In this document: positions 11,685 to 21,139 of the stretch, in pieces
Layout of the letters: each line of letters begins with the position of its first letter
How positions within the stretch are numbered: position 1 is the first letter of the stretch
Source: Bryum argenteum
Taxonomy: Eukaryota; Streptophyta; Bryopsida; Bryales; Bryaceae
Length of the DNA stretch: 64,000 bases
Reading direction: 5' to 3'
NCBI GenBank assembly: GCA_037043015.1
Contig: CM073326.1
Location: 15,384,345-15,448,344 of the forward strand
Translations under genes and position numbers: made by a program
The notes under the pieces: generated by a model
Told to the model about the DNA's origin: nothing
The model's database searches: none
What the model saw: the letters and a program-made list of their open reading frames with translations, nothing else

Positions 11685-11996
11685 GTACACAAGGTAGTAC
11701 TTCTGACAAAGTTCGAACCTAAAATTAAATCCGCCATTTGGTACTGCAAGCTTGGTTTCTCTTACAATCACCACGAACTGGCAGCATCTTGCAGTACACC
11801 ATCATTGTTGTTTCCTTTTCTGCATCAGTTTTTTTGGTTGATAGTGATCACGCGACTGCGATGTACTAGCAGAGAGTTGGTAGTAGAGGCGTAGTACAAG
11901 CTCGTAGTACACAGTCGCAAGAACCTCACCGTCGTCCACGATCGCATTTGGAAGCTGTACTACCGACTTGACAATCGTATTTCCTGAAAGTTGTAC
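11685..11996 (-). promoter_or_regulatory. GTAC copper-response cluster upstream of minus-strand MIR408
   Basis: GTAC cores begin at 11685, 11697, 11741, 11794, 11863, 11894, 11907, 11957 and 11993: nine in 312 bp, against roughly one per 256 bp expected by chance. GTAC is the core bound by SPL7/CRR1-type SBP factors that activate MIR408 under copper deficiency (established in Arabidopsis and Chlamydomonas). The context TTGTACTACC is shared with the other MIR408 locus. Direct binding here is inferred. Confidence 0.65.
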
Positions 11997-12271
11997 TACC
12001 AGATTCCCTCACCGAAAGAGAATATTCTGTTGCTTGAGAGATCGAGCGGCTCTTAGGATCTCTCGTCGTGTGTCGCGTTTGTTCCGGCAGAACTAGAATT
12101 GGAAACGCCGAAATCTTCTGCCATGGAGAACTTTCCCGAGGATCTTTGCGATTAGATTTGTTGGAGATGCTTTTCGACTGTTCATTTCTCGCACGTTTTG
12201 GTTTAGATTTGCTCCGTAAACTACAGCTATCTTGCATAATTTTTGTGGCCAAATTTAGGTTTAGGGCTTTG
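11997..12271. other. upstream flank of the minus-strand MIR408 locus
   Basis: Overlapping ORFs on both strands (108 aa minus, 96 aa plus) lack motifs and splice context and are not called genes. Confidence 0.4.
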
Positions 12272-12505
12272 AGTGGCCATGGCGATCATGGTTCAGCTGC
12301 CGTTTTGCTAGTACCGACGTCCGTTGGACGGGGCATCATTTTCTTCATAAATGTATAAAGTGCCTTGATTTGATGGAAATGCATATCTTATCAACATTAA
12401 AATTAGCATTCACGATTTATGTCACTACATGCGTGAAGGATTTAAGTGCAAATAAATATTTAAATGAATATGAATTTATAAGATTGCATATGCTTTGATA
12501 AGATA
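12272..12505 (+). repeat. direct repeat, left copy, flanking foldback element A
   Basis: From GTGGCCATGGCGATCATGG to TGCTTTGATAAGAT, this ~234-bp block recurs in the same orientation at 14666-14925 with scattered mismatches and a ~25-bp insertion in the right copy. The pair encloses foldback element A. Confidence 0.75.
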
Positions 12506-14665
12506 TTTTCCAACGTTCAATCACAACTACGGTGATGCTGATTGATTCCCACTACGGTGGTTTTCTGTACACACGTTGATTTTCATTAAGGTGATTTATT
12601 TCCCAACAACTGGTTTTTAATACGGTGGTTTTCTGCATCAATTGATTTTGACTGCATTGGTTTCCATCTACAAATCAATTTCTTCTACAGTGGTTTTCCC
12701 CATTGTTTGGTTTCGGTTGAGTTGGTTTCCTTATCTTAGTTTTCCTATACTTGTGGTTGATTTCCTCTATGGTGGTTTTCTCCATAAGTCACTTTTGACT
12801 ACGTTGGTTTTCTCTCCTTGTATCTTTACAATGATATTATGGACTAGTTGAATTATTCTAAGGTCGTCTATTTCCAATGTTTAAGTGCTACTAGGGTGAT
12901 GTTTTGGATTGATTGATTTCTACTTTTGTTGTTTTTTTCCTACCGGTCAATTTAGAGTAGAGTGGATTTCTCTAAAGCTGATTTCAATATGATGGATTTT
13001 GCTATGGTTGATTATGATACGACTCTAGTTTAAATAGACTAGGTTAGAATACCATTCGACAATCAAAGCATATAAAGCATATTTTCTTTTACCTAAAGGT
13101 ATATTTTCATATACGTAATAGGCAGTCAACGCATATATTCGATCCCAATACCATCATGTCAACAAACATGAATTCACTACAGCGCAGGCTTTGAACAAGA
13201 CAATCTCATCAACATTGTTCAAGTATGATCTAGCCTACTACACAATTCCGTTGCAAGTGCCTTTTGTTGCAATGTTCTCTTGCTGCAATGTTCCCAATGG
13301 TTTTATATGAACTTGTTGCGCTATGTAGAGAAGCTTGACTACTTTAAGGACACAAATTTGTTCATTGCATCTTTGCAACTTTTGTTGCTGGACAATGGTA
13401 AGCTCAAAGATCTGGACACTGAAATCATGCTCACCAAACTTAGCGCGTGCATGAAGGATAAGCATCTTATGGCAATCTCCAAATCCAAAAATCCAGCACC
13501 ACCAGCCATTTCTAGCATCATCGCCAACGCCACACACGCATGCGACACCACGCGATGACCGACAATGGCAATGGCCTGCGGACTACACCCGATGTTCAAG
13601 TTGCCATGGCAAAGTTGGGTGTCATGGCAACACATGGTAGAGGAAGCTCAGCGGAGCAGCAGCCTTTATGCATATCTTCTGTGATCGCGACCATGGCAAT
13701 CATACCGTATGCAGCAATCCTTGGGTGCAGAGTCCTCGAAGACCGTGTCACTTACCCGAGTTCATGTCAACCCGACGGGGGCGACGAAGCCACTATAGAC
13801 AACAACCAAGTCCGGAACGCTTCCTCTGGACTTTGAGCCGCTGCGAAACCTTTGCCACTCAACCAAGTTGTTTAAGATTCCACAAGATGACATTGTTGCC
13901 GTCGACTATGAGGATTATGTCGAGGGGTATCTCGAGGTGTTTCATAGTAATATTCACCAAAACGAGGGTGAGTCCCCGTTGGCAGCTTCAAAGGATGTTA
14001 TTGCCGCCATGGCGCCATCCACTAGCAACACCATGGATAGTGAGCATTCCGAAGACATGTTCGCCTTTCTTTTAAAGCGAAGCATTGGAAGGGTAGCTGA
14101 TTACTCACTGCCTTGCTGTGTCGTGATAACTACTTTCATAACCTGCAATTTCATGGTGTTCCGTTTTAGGTAGTAGATATCAATTAGGTTGTGATTGTTC
14201 TTGTCTTATTTTAAAAACCACTTTAGTTTAAATCGACTAGTTCATAATACCATTGTAGTTTGAAGCAATAAGTAGAGAAAATCACCGTAGCCGAAATCGA
14301 CCGTTGGAGGAAAACCTATGTAGTCAAAACCGATCGGTGGCAATGAAATAAAAATCAGCCATCAGAAAAAATTACGTTAATATAAATTGATATAGAAAGA
14401 AAACCAATGTAGTAGTAATTGATCGACGGAAAACATAACTTTAGTTGCAATTGAATGTTGGAAAATAAGCCAGTGTAGTAGAAATTGACGGGTAGAGAAA
14501 ACCACCGTATTAAAATCAACTGTAAAGGAGTATTAAAATTGATTGTTAAGAAATATACATGTGGAAATTCACATTGGTGAAAGTTGACCGGTAGAAACCA
14601 CATCGGTAGAACTCCCACATTACTATTAGTGGCCATGGCAATTATGGAACTCTCACATTACTATT
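12506..14665. mobile_element. foldback-type element A with decayed coding core
   Basis: The outer parts (about 12506-13030 and 14220-14620) are built from degenerate ~25-35-bp units around ACTACGGTGGTTTTC on the left and the complement GAAAACCACCGTAGT on the right. They therefore form long imperfect inverted repeats, as in foldback transposons. The centre (about 13140-14180) is a more GC-balanced, coding-like segment. It is clearly homologous to 22480-23830 in element B (shared peptide segments such as LSACMKDKHLMAI and SKSKNP). The segment is broken by frameshifts and stops, for example an extra base at about 13834. I do not recognise the protein family. Confidence 0.6.
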
Positions 14666-14925
14666 AGTGGCCATGGCAATTATGGTTTAGTTGCCGCTTT
14701 GCTAATACCAATGTCCAACTTGTCGCTTTGCTAGTACCGATGTCTGTTGGACGAGGCATTTTTTTCTTCTTAAATGTATGAAGTGCCTCAATTTGATGGA
14801 AATATATATCCCATCAACATCAAAATTAGTATATACAACTTATGTCACTAGATGTGTGAAGAATTTATGCAAATAAATATTGAATGAATTTGAATTTACA
14901 AGATTGCACATGCGTTGATAAGATG
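14666..14925 (+). repeat. direct repeat, right copy, flanking foldback element A
   Basis: Partner of 12272-12505. A short partial duplication of its first ~25 bp lies just upstream at 14630-14665. LTR-like placement is seen, but there is no TG...CA terminus, primer-binding site or retroviral gene, so it is not called an LTR. Confidence 0.7.
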
Positions 14926-16920
14926 TAGTATATTGAAGTTATAAACTACATTTTAGCAAATTTATATTGAGTTTGATAAAATTGATAAACTGAATGATTG
15001 AGTCCTTAGGGGCCTTTGTGATGACACATGTAGATTAATACATCATGCCAAAAATGACGACATCTGGCTTGGTGTATAAAAGGACCATTTAATGCATGGA
15101 CTTGTGTGCCTGCATATATCATTGAAATTGTGACCAATTCCAACATTTTAATTGCGACGATTTCCAATATTTAAATAAAATTAATGATACATTTTCCACT
15201 ACTTTATTATCATTGTGAATTTATTTATGTATTGTTTGAGGTCCAAAAGTGTGTTTCAGAACTTTTCAATTAAAATTTGCAACATTTAAGACAATTCGGA
15301 ACGTTTCTGGACACAATGTTTTAAAATGCAAGTTGCAAGATATTGTATGAGCTAAAGACCAAGTTATAAATTATGATCCAAGAAAATAAGGAGTTTTAAT
15401 TAAAGTGAACACACCATTTTGTTGGTTTGGACTTTTAAAAGGATCTTGTGTTTATTTTGAACTTCTTTCTTAAGGTATATTCAGAGTTCATTATGCTCAT
15501 GGAGGCATTGGATTATAATACCTACATTAAGAAATTGAGATTGTGAGAGTTTTAAGTGAAAATTGTCACAATATACTACCAATTTACGAGCATTTCTAAT
15601 AGTATGTCTACCCAAAAATGAAAGTTGCAAAAAGCGTGGTTATTCATTTAATACAATAATTGTAGGATGATAACATGGATCAAACTACCTTATACCTTTT
15701 TCTTCACCAAAAATTATGAGTCGATTAAAACAAAGATCCCCAATTCCGTTAAAATGGCGTTATACCGCTAAAATGGCACAACTCAACTTTCTGAACTGCA
15801 GTTCAAAAATCATGTGATATTACACAATCTGAAGGTGATATTATGGAAAATGAGAGTCAATGTATATGAAGGAGTGATATTATTGGAAAATTGTGATTGT
15901 ACGGAATACACCATTCCATGTGAGCACATATGCAAGATATGGTGTGATAAAATGGCACATGGCATAGTGCCATTTTAACGGAATTGAGGTTAAAGTGAAA
16001 GTTGTAATTTTCAGTCGAGAAGCAAAGACTACTTGAGTTACTAAAGTTTTTTGCACAATCATTGTTAGATTACCTAATATTACACTAGAGTTATAAAGAA
16101 TATTGGTGTAATAAAGAATTGTTGTAAAATGTGGTGATCATTGTTCCCCTACTTTTAATTATAAAGGTTTCAAATATCACACTCTTAAGAAGTGTACTAA
16201 TATTTTATATGATCAGCATTTTTTTCTTCGTTCCTCTTCAAATGCTCTAGAGGCTTGACTTGATTCTCTGTAAATATAGAAGCTAATTGATAAGACAAAT
16301 AATAAGTACAAAAGTTGTATAAAATCTCAATTCTCTTGAATTTGCGTTATTCCATGAGCGGTTTTGATAGAGCATATGAACCATTTTGCCCATTTTGGCT
16401 CACTTGCCATTTTAGGGGTATATTCAATATTGCCTTTAAAATGGCACGTCCCTCTAGCATCACTCATATCTTTATTATATAAATTTTAAATAGAATATCA
16501 CAAGAGAAAAATTTATCCAACTTTGACCATTATGATTTCCCAATGAAGATGAATCAACTACTAAAATATGATGTTTGAGTAAAATGTGCAGTTGACTTTG
16601 AGATCTTACACTTGAATCTTCTAAACAATGCTTAGACTGAGCTTTATTAGGCGTGAAGTAGAATAAGACCAAATCTTCAATTTTTAACCATTATAAATTA
16701 GTAAAATTTAGACGTTGAAACACTTTTTGAAATAATTGTTTGGAACCACAGGTTGCAACTACGGTTCGATCCCATAAAACCACCAAAAGCAATTATGAAA
16801 ATTGGGCAAGAGAATGAACATTCATTTAACTTAGACTTTGAGCACAACCAGCCCATAGGGTAGGTTAAGAGATTGTCAATGATAATTACGAATGACAGAG
16901 ACGCAACCCTAATCGTATGA
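14926..16920. other. AT-rich intergenic DNA
   Basis: No supported gene. The phrase AAAATGGCA recurs (15749-15775, 15950-15980, 16438-16446), and an imperfect inverted repeat around 15745-15990 (CCGTTAAAATGG and its complement) suggests another decayed foldback. Confidence 0.4.
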
Positions 16921-16925
16921 TTGTT

Positions 16926-17037
16926 GTACTACGAAGGTTATAGTTCAACGAGGCCCTCACAACGATCGTTGTTGCAGTACCAATGGTAGTAACAACACCT
17001 TTTACGTTCAATCTCTCGTATTTGTACTACCTTGTAC
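16926..17037 (+). promoter_or_regulatory. GTAC copper-response cluster upstream of plus-strand MIR408
   Basis: GTAC cores begin at 16926, 16977, 17024 and 17034, four in 112 bp, about 0.4-0.5 kb before the precursor. The last two fall in TTTGTACTACCTTGTACTG, the same context as at the paralogous locus. They are probable SPL7/CRR1-type sites for induction by copper starvation (inference from the known regulation of MIR408). Confidence 0.6.
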
Positions 17038-17080
17038 TGCTGTTTGTGATCATGAACCTCTCTTTCAAATAAAACCCTAA

Positions 17081-17340
17081 GCGAGCAGAATCGATCTCCA
17101 AGCATTCAGTGGCGGCAATGCCATCGATACATGTCCCTGATTCATGCTCTTACCTGTTTGTTCTCCTTTTCTATCCATGTGCATGAAGCGGCATTGCCAA
17201 AGCTATCTATCCAACTCTCTTAGCGAGTAGGATCTGCAAACATTCAATGGCGGCAATGACAATCATGTGCCTGATCGTGCATACACCATGTTTGTTCTCC
17301 TTTTCTATTGCATGAAGCGGCATTGCTTCCGATCGATTCG
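17081..17340 (+). repeat. imperfect ~140-bp tandem duplication in the MIR408 leader
   Basis: Units beginning at 17081 and 17223 share ATTCAGTGGCGGCAATG-like and GTTTGTTCTCCTTTTCTAT blocks and end with GCATGAAGCGGCATTGC. The repeat lies between the GTAC cluster and the MIR408 hairpin, probably inside the primary transcript. Confidence 0.7.
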
Positions 17341-17444
17341 TGTGCATGTTCAGGGTGCAGACAATGTGCTAGGGTTTTCTATGTGCTGCAATGTTGCATA
17401 TTAATATATGTGGCAATCTGGATAGTGAAGCGGGCGGCGGAGGA

Positions 17445-17545
17445 AGAAGGGGGAGCCAGCGTGAGCAATGCATGACGTTGGCATACTTAGAGAAACCCTT
17501 AGTGTGCTGTCCTCATGCACTGCCTCTTCCCTGGCTCCCTACATC
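17445..17545 (+). ncRNA. MIR408: MIR408 precursor (plus-strand locus)
   Basis: Positions 17516-17536 are identical to miR408 over its 21 nt (start UGCACUGCCUCUUCC, end CUGGCU). The 5' arm at 17450-17475 (GGGAGCCAGCGTGAGCAATG) pairs with it, and a ~40-nt loop separates the arms. Mature-strand placement on the 3' arm is standard for MIR408. The role is post-transcriptional repression of copper-protein mRNAs (family knowledge). The locus is divergent to, and paralogous with, the minus-strand copy at 11.0 kb. GTAC cores lie upstream, and two copies of the conserved downstream hairpin follow at 17.85 and 18.33 kb. A 93-aa ORF overlaps the hairpin but is a shadow. Confidence 0.93.
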
Positions 17546-17847
17546 TCTCTCGCCATTCGTCTCCCTATGCATATCATACTTGCAGAAAGCGCAGGTGGTC
17601 CATCCTCTAATATTTGCACATAAACTATCTTACCTTTTGTTATTTTGCAGTAAGGTATCAGTCAACTGTTAGTACAGTTGCACCTGTTCTTGCTGCGAGA
17701 AACTTACATTAGAGAATACCCGGCCAGGTTTGAAGTGATATTACCGTAGTCTGGACTTGGTATAGTGGCATTAGAATTGGCTTTTCGCATGTGGTGGTTG
17801 TTGCAGCAATTGGTGATGCTTGTAAAGATGCACCGAGATACATAATT

Positions 17848-18018
17848 CATGGAGAAATGAACGCCTGAATGATGTTAACATTCACGTGCGATGATGTGAG
17901 GAACATTTACAGAGCAGTGATCAGCTCATTCGCACTGATCGAGAATCTGAGATCCTAGTCGATGTTGCTTCATTCTCGACGTTGGCGTTATTAGAATCCA
18001 CGCGTTCGTTCTGCCATA
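17848..18018 (+). ncRNA. conserved MIR408-associated hairpin, copy B
   Basis: The 5' arm (CATGGAGAAATGAACGCC onward) pairs imperfectly with a 3' arm ending around TTCTGCCAT at 18009-18017, including GACGTTGGCGTTATTAG. Both arms are recognisably homologous to 10548-10682 and 18330-18507. The surrounding ~400 bp (17645-18065) is a diverged duplicate of 18110-18545. The long stem and the conservation of both arms fit a miRNA-like precursor; mature product unknown. Confidence 0.5.
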
Positions 18019-18329
18019 CTACGAACTTGAACTCGGCTTTCAATCAGCAGCCTGGAGGAGTCCTTTGATTTTTGCCCCTATCCATATTTGAGTTTTGTTA
18101 CATTTTGCAGTAAGGGAAGGTCAGAGTGACAGTCAACTGTCAGAACTCACTAGTACTGCTGCAGACCTTGCTCTTGTTGCGAGAAATGTACGTTCGAGAT
18201 AACCCGGCCAGCTAGCGGGCCAGGTTTCAAGTGATCATGGTTTGGATATGGCTTAGTGGCCTACAGCTTGAATCTAATGCATGTGGTAGCTGTTTGCAAA
18301 GAGCGATTCTTGCAGCGAGATACATAATT

Positions 18330-18507
18330 CATGGAAAAAAGAACACCTGAATGGTATTATCGTCCACGTACGATGCTGTGAAGAACAATTGCAGAACAGA
18401 CAGTGCTCAGACAGAACAGTGATCAGCTGACTCTTACTGGATTCTAGTTAGTGTTGCTTCCTTCTTGACGTGGGCGTTAGTAGTATACACGTGCTCATTC
18501 TGCCATT
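18330..18507 (+). ncRNA. conserved MIR408-associated hairpin, copy C
   Basis: The 5' arm begins CATGGAAAAAAGAACACC; the 3' arm contains TTGACGTGGGCGTTAGTAG and ends near TGCCATTCTAC. The stem is about 55 bp with interspersed mismatches. It lies in the same orientation as the plus-strand MIR408 precursor and ~0.8 kb downstream of it. It is closer to the minus-locus hairpin (CGTCCACGTACGATG shared) than copy B is. Confidence 0.52.
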
Positions 18508-19352
18508 CTACACTCTTGGACTCGGCTTCCGATCAGCTGCCTGGAGGAGTCTTCTGTCGGCAAAGGGTGAATCAGCTTCGTGTTGGAGCAGCACAGGGTA
18601 AATGCTAGCAATGTAAAACCGAGCACTAAGTTCATGCCAAGCAGGAGTGCAGGACGCATCCTTTGAATACTCTTGCATGTATAGACAGTGGACTCATTAC
18701 TCAAGGTGCAAACTGAAGCTGAGTGCTGCTCTTTCTGCTTCAGAGTGAGCTTTAAAATCTTAATTGAGATAGCCTTCTCTGATTTCTTAGCCAAGACAAT
18801 CTCAATGTTCTCGATTTCAGCTTAGAACCTGTCAGTGCTTTTCCGAAGCGACTGAGAGTTACAACTATGTCTGATGTTTTAAATCAAAGTTTCCATTATT
18901 CTTTTCCTGAATTACTGCGGGTGATTTTTTACACTGGATCGATGCAACACAGAAGTGAATACAACCGTGGAAACTATTATTGAATCCTCACGAGCTTCTC
19001 CTGATGAAGGACCAATTCAAGTATTGCATTTCGAAACGTCGACATACACGCCGACATCTATGAAACCGATAGAAAGATCGACACAATATAGGTGTGAATT
19101 GGCAACCTGCCCAAATAAGCAACACCACTAAGTACTGACAAAACATTTATTTTCTATTTTTAAAACGCAATCGCTTATCAATTTGCCCGGCTGCATGATA
19201 AAAACTTCAATCTGAAATACCACACACGAGTAACTACCAAGATTGTATCTTTGCCACGATCAAGGTTGCAAAATTTACGTAAAAAACCTGAAAAAAGTTT
19301 TGCTCTTAAGCTTACAACATTAGAAACACACGAAAATTCTAATGTAGTTCTG
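18508..19352. other. intergenic DNA between the MIR408 region and the palindrome
   Basis: A 99-codon minus-strand ORF (18495-18794) encodes one hydrophobic stretch but overlaps the conserved hairpin duplication and has no recognised homology, so it is not called. Nothing else supported. Confidence 0.4.
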
Positions 19353-19772
19353 AAGACCAAAAAAGAGAAAACGGCAGTTAAGGCAAGGGGACAGAGGCTA
19401 GTATATCATGGATAGAAATAGTCCCACAGGACAATGAGAACATGAATGAAAGGAGGAATATTGTGATATGATCCCACACAAGCAGAGGAACGGAAGAGTG
19501 GATATGACCGTAAGTGCAGTTTAGAGAACCCACTGTTATGACGAGGAAGGCAGATTCTAGTGTCAAGAGAGGAGACAGAATCTGAGGGAGGGGAAGGCCC
19601 AGTGGGGCCTTGGTTAGTTTGGGAAAGAGGATATCCTCAACTTTCAGGATCAAAACGGCAAAAAGGAAAAGACGTAAAAGACTAGAAGGTTCGGGAGTAT
19701 ATGAAGCCCACACGAAACCAGCTGCACATCCGGACTGCCTCCTCTTCTCCGAGGGGTGGCGTGCCAGCACGA

Positions 19773-19845
19773 GGGGGTGTAGCTCAAATGGTAGAGCGCT
19801 CGATTCGCATTCGAGAGGTACCGGGATCGATACCCGGCGTCTCCA
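19773..19845 (+). tRNA. tRNA-Ala (anticodon CGC), left-arm copy
   Basis: A 73-nt cloverleaf without intron. Acceptor GGGGGTG pairs with CGTCTCC (some G-U pairs). D arm GCTC/GAGC; anticodon stem CTCGA/TCGAG around the loop TTCGCAT, giving anticodon CGC; T arm CCGGG/CCCGG; discriminator A. It should read GCG alanine codons. Its exact counterpart is on the opposite strand at 26249-26321. Confidence 0.95.
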
Positions 19846-19877
19846 CCCACCGCTACCGGGTATCAGCGACATTCCCT

Positions 19878-19958
19878 GTCAATATGGCCGAGTTGGTCTA
19901 AGGCGCCAGTTTCAGGTACTGGTCCGAAAGGGCGTGGGTTCGAATCCCACTGTTGACA
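19878..19958 (+). tRNA. tRNA-Leu (anticodon CAG), left-arm copy
   Basis: An 81-nt class II tRNA. Acceptor GTCAATA pairs with TGTTGAC, discriminator A. Anticodon stem CCAGT/ACTGG surrounds TTCAGGT (anticodon CAG, reads CUG). It has a variable arm (CCGAAAGGG region) and a T arm GTGGG/CCCAC. It lies 32 bp downstream of tRNA-Ala in the same orientation. Mirrored at 26136-26216. Confidence 0.95.
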
Positions 19959-20574
19959 GATCCTTTTTCTCGCATTTTTTTCCCTCCGGTCCCTATTGTT
20001 GTTGATAACCAGCACGCCCCCACTCATACCAATACTTGCCAGTATTTTTTGTGGGATCCGACGACCCAATTCGTAATATGATTGTTTTCCACAACCCTAC
20101 AATTCAAATAACCCACTTCCAACTACACCTTATGCAGCATGCAACCCGATCCGACCCGCAATGCTTGAGATCATGATGTCACAAAACAAGCTACCTACCT
20201 TTGATAATAGAAGAGCCTTACCAAAGTCAAAACAACTAGAAACTTGCTTGCTTCATACGATTTCAAGGGTTGAGGAATTTGTGTATCCCCATGTTCAATT
20301 TGGACATGAAAAGGGAAATATACATATTTATTGCAATCACTCTTTTAGATAAGTGTATGTTTAGATTGTTAGATACATGTACACGTACTTACTTCATATG
20401 TGTTCCCATAGTTGAACGTAAACAAAGGTAATCTCATTATTTTTTTCCAATTGGATTGTGCATCTTCACAACACTAAAATTCACAGTCAACAAAACAAAA
20501 AACATCACTAGTTGTGATAACATTGTGATTTGAAATTCATATGGTGCTCAAGCATATTGCTTCACCGACTTGAA

Positions 20575-20700
20575 TTTGAGATAGCTCTCCAGCATGTTGC
20601 CCTACCGACTTCAATTTGAGATAGCTCTCGAGCATGTTGCTCTACCAACTTCAATTTGAGATAGCTCTCGAGCATGTAATCTTATAATCCTGAAATTCAA
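20575..20700. repeat. short tandem repeat in palindrome arm (mirrored at about 25395-25520)
   Basis: About three ~52-bp units of GAGATAGCTCTCGAGCATG plus an ACTTCAATTT-containing half occur in tandem, with weaker flanking copies continuing to about 20770. Present in both arms. Confidence 0.7.
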
Positions 20701-20805
20701 ACAATTCTTGAGCATGTTACCTTCGTAAGTCTAAACTCTTACACTTTCGAGCATTTTATCTCTGGACCCAAAAATTATATAGTTATTCATGAGCATAATA
20801 TCTTG

Positions 20806-21063
20806 TGAACCCCTAAAGGTCCAAGAAAGCCAAAATGGATTTTTGGAGTTCCCGCATGAACAAAATTCAACCAACTTTGACCGTTACAATCTCACAAATA
20901 TACAGTTCAAATTTGGTATGTGGGTGGAAAGTTCAAGTTAAAGTTAAGATCCTACGGTTGGATCTTCCAAATAATGCTTAGATGAGTTATTCTAGGCCTA
21001 AAGTAGTAGAAGGTCCTTTTTGATGATTTGACTAATTTTGCATCAAAAACCTTTAGGGGTTAA
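20806..21063 (-). mobile_element. TTAA-type MITE, family 1 (left-arm copy)
   Basis: Starts at 20806 with TGAA (a probable decayed TTAA) followed by CCCCTAAAGGTCC, and ends ACCTTTAGGGGTTAA at 21060-21063. The body is homologous to 45428-45696 and, more distantly, 28629-28878. The shared internal block is GATCCAACCGTAGGATC or its complement. Non-coding. Confidence 0.72.
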
Positions 21064-21139
21064 CTACTTAACTCTTAAGATATTATCAAATATATTGCCG
21101 TATCAACTTGGTATCTGATTGTTGCTAATCATCTTATCT

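Noticed and set aside
11926..12358. 108-codon minus and 96-codon plus ORFs near the MIR408 promoter
   Set aside because: Mutually overlapping on opposite strands, no recognised domain; the region is better explained as promoter sequence.
13238..13836. 92-99-codon ORFs in the core of element A as intact genes
   Set aside because: Comparison with element B shows frameshifts and stops in both copies; only remnants of a coding region are supported.
12272..14925. Interpretation of element A as an LTR retrotransposon
   Set aside because: Direct repeats are present, but there are no TG...CA ends, primer-binding site, polypurine tract or gag/pol homology.
18495..18794. 99-codon ORF with a hydrophobic stretch
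   Set aside because: Overlaps the duplicated MIR408-associated hairpin arm and has no homolog that I recognise; not shared by the paralogous unit.
19378..20069. Overlapping 131- and 164-codon ORFs across the tRNA genes, mirrored at 26025-26716
   Set aside because: They run through the tRNA-Ala and tRNA-Leu genes on either strand and have no motifs; they are shadows duplicated with the palindrome.
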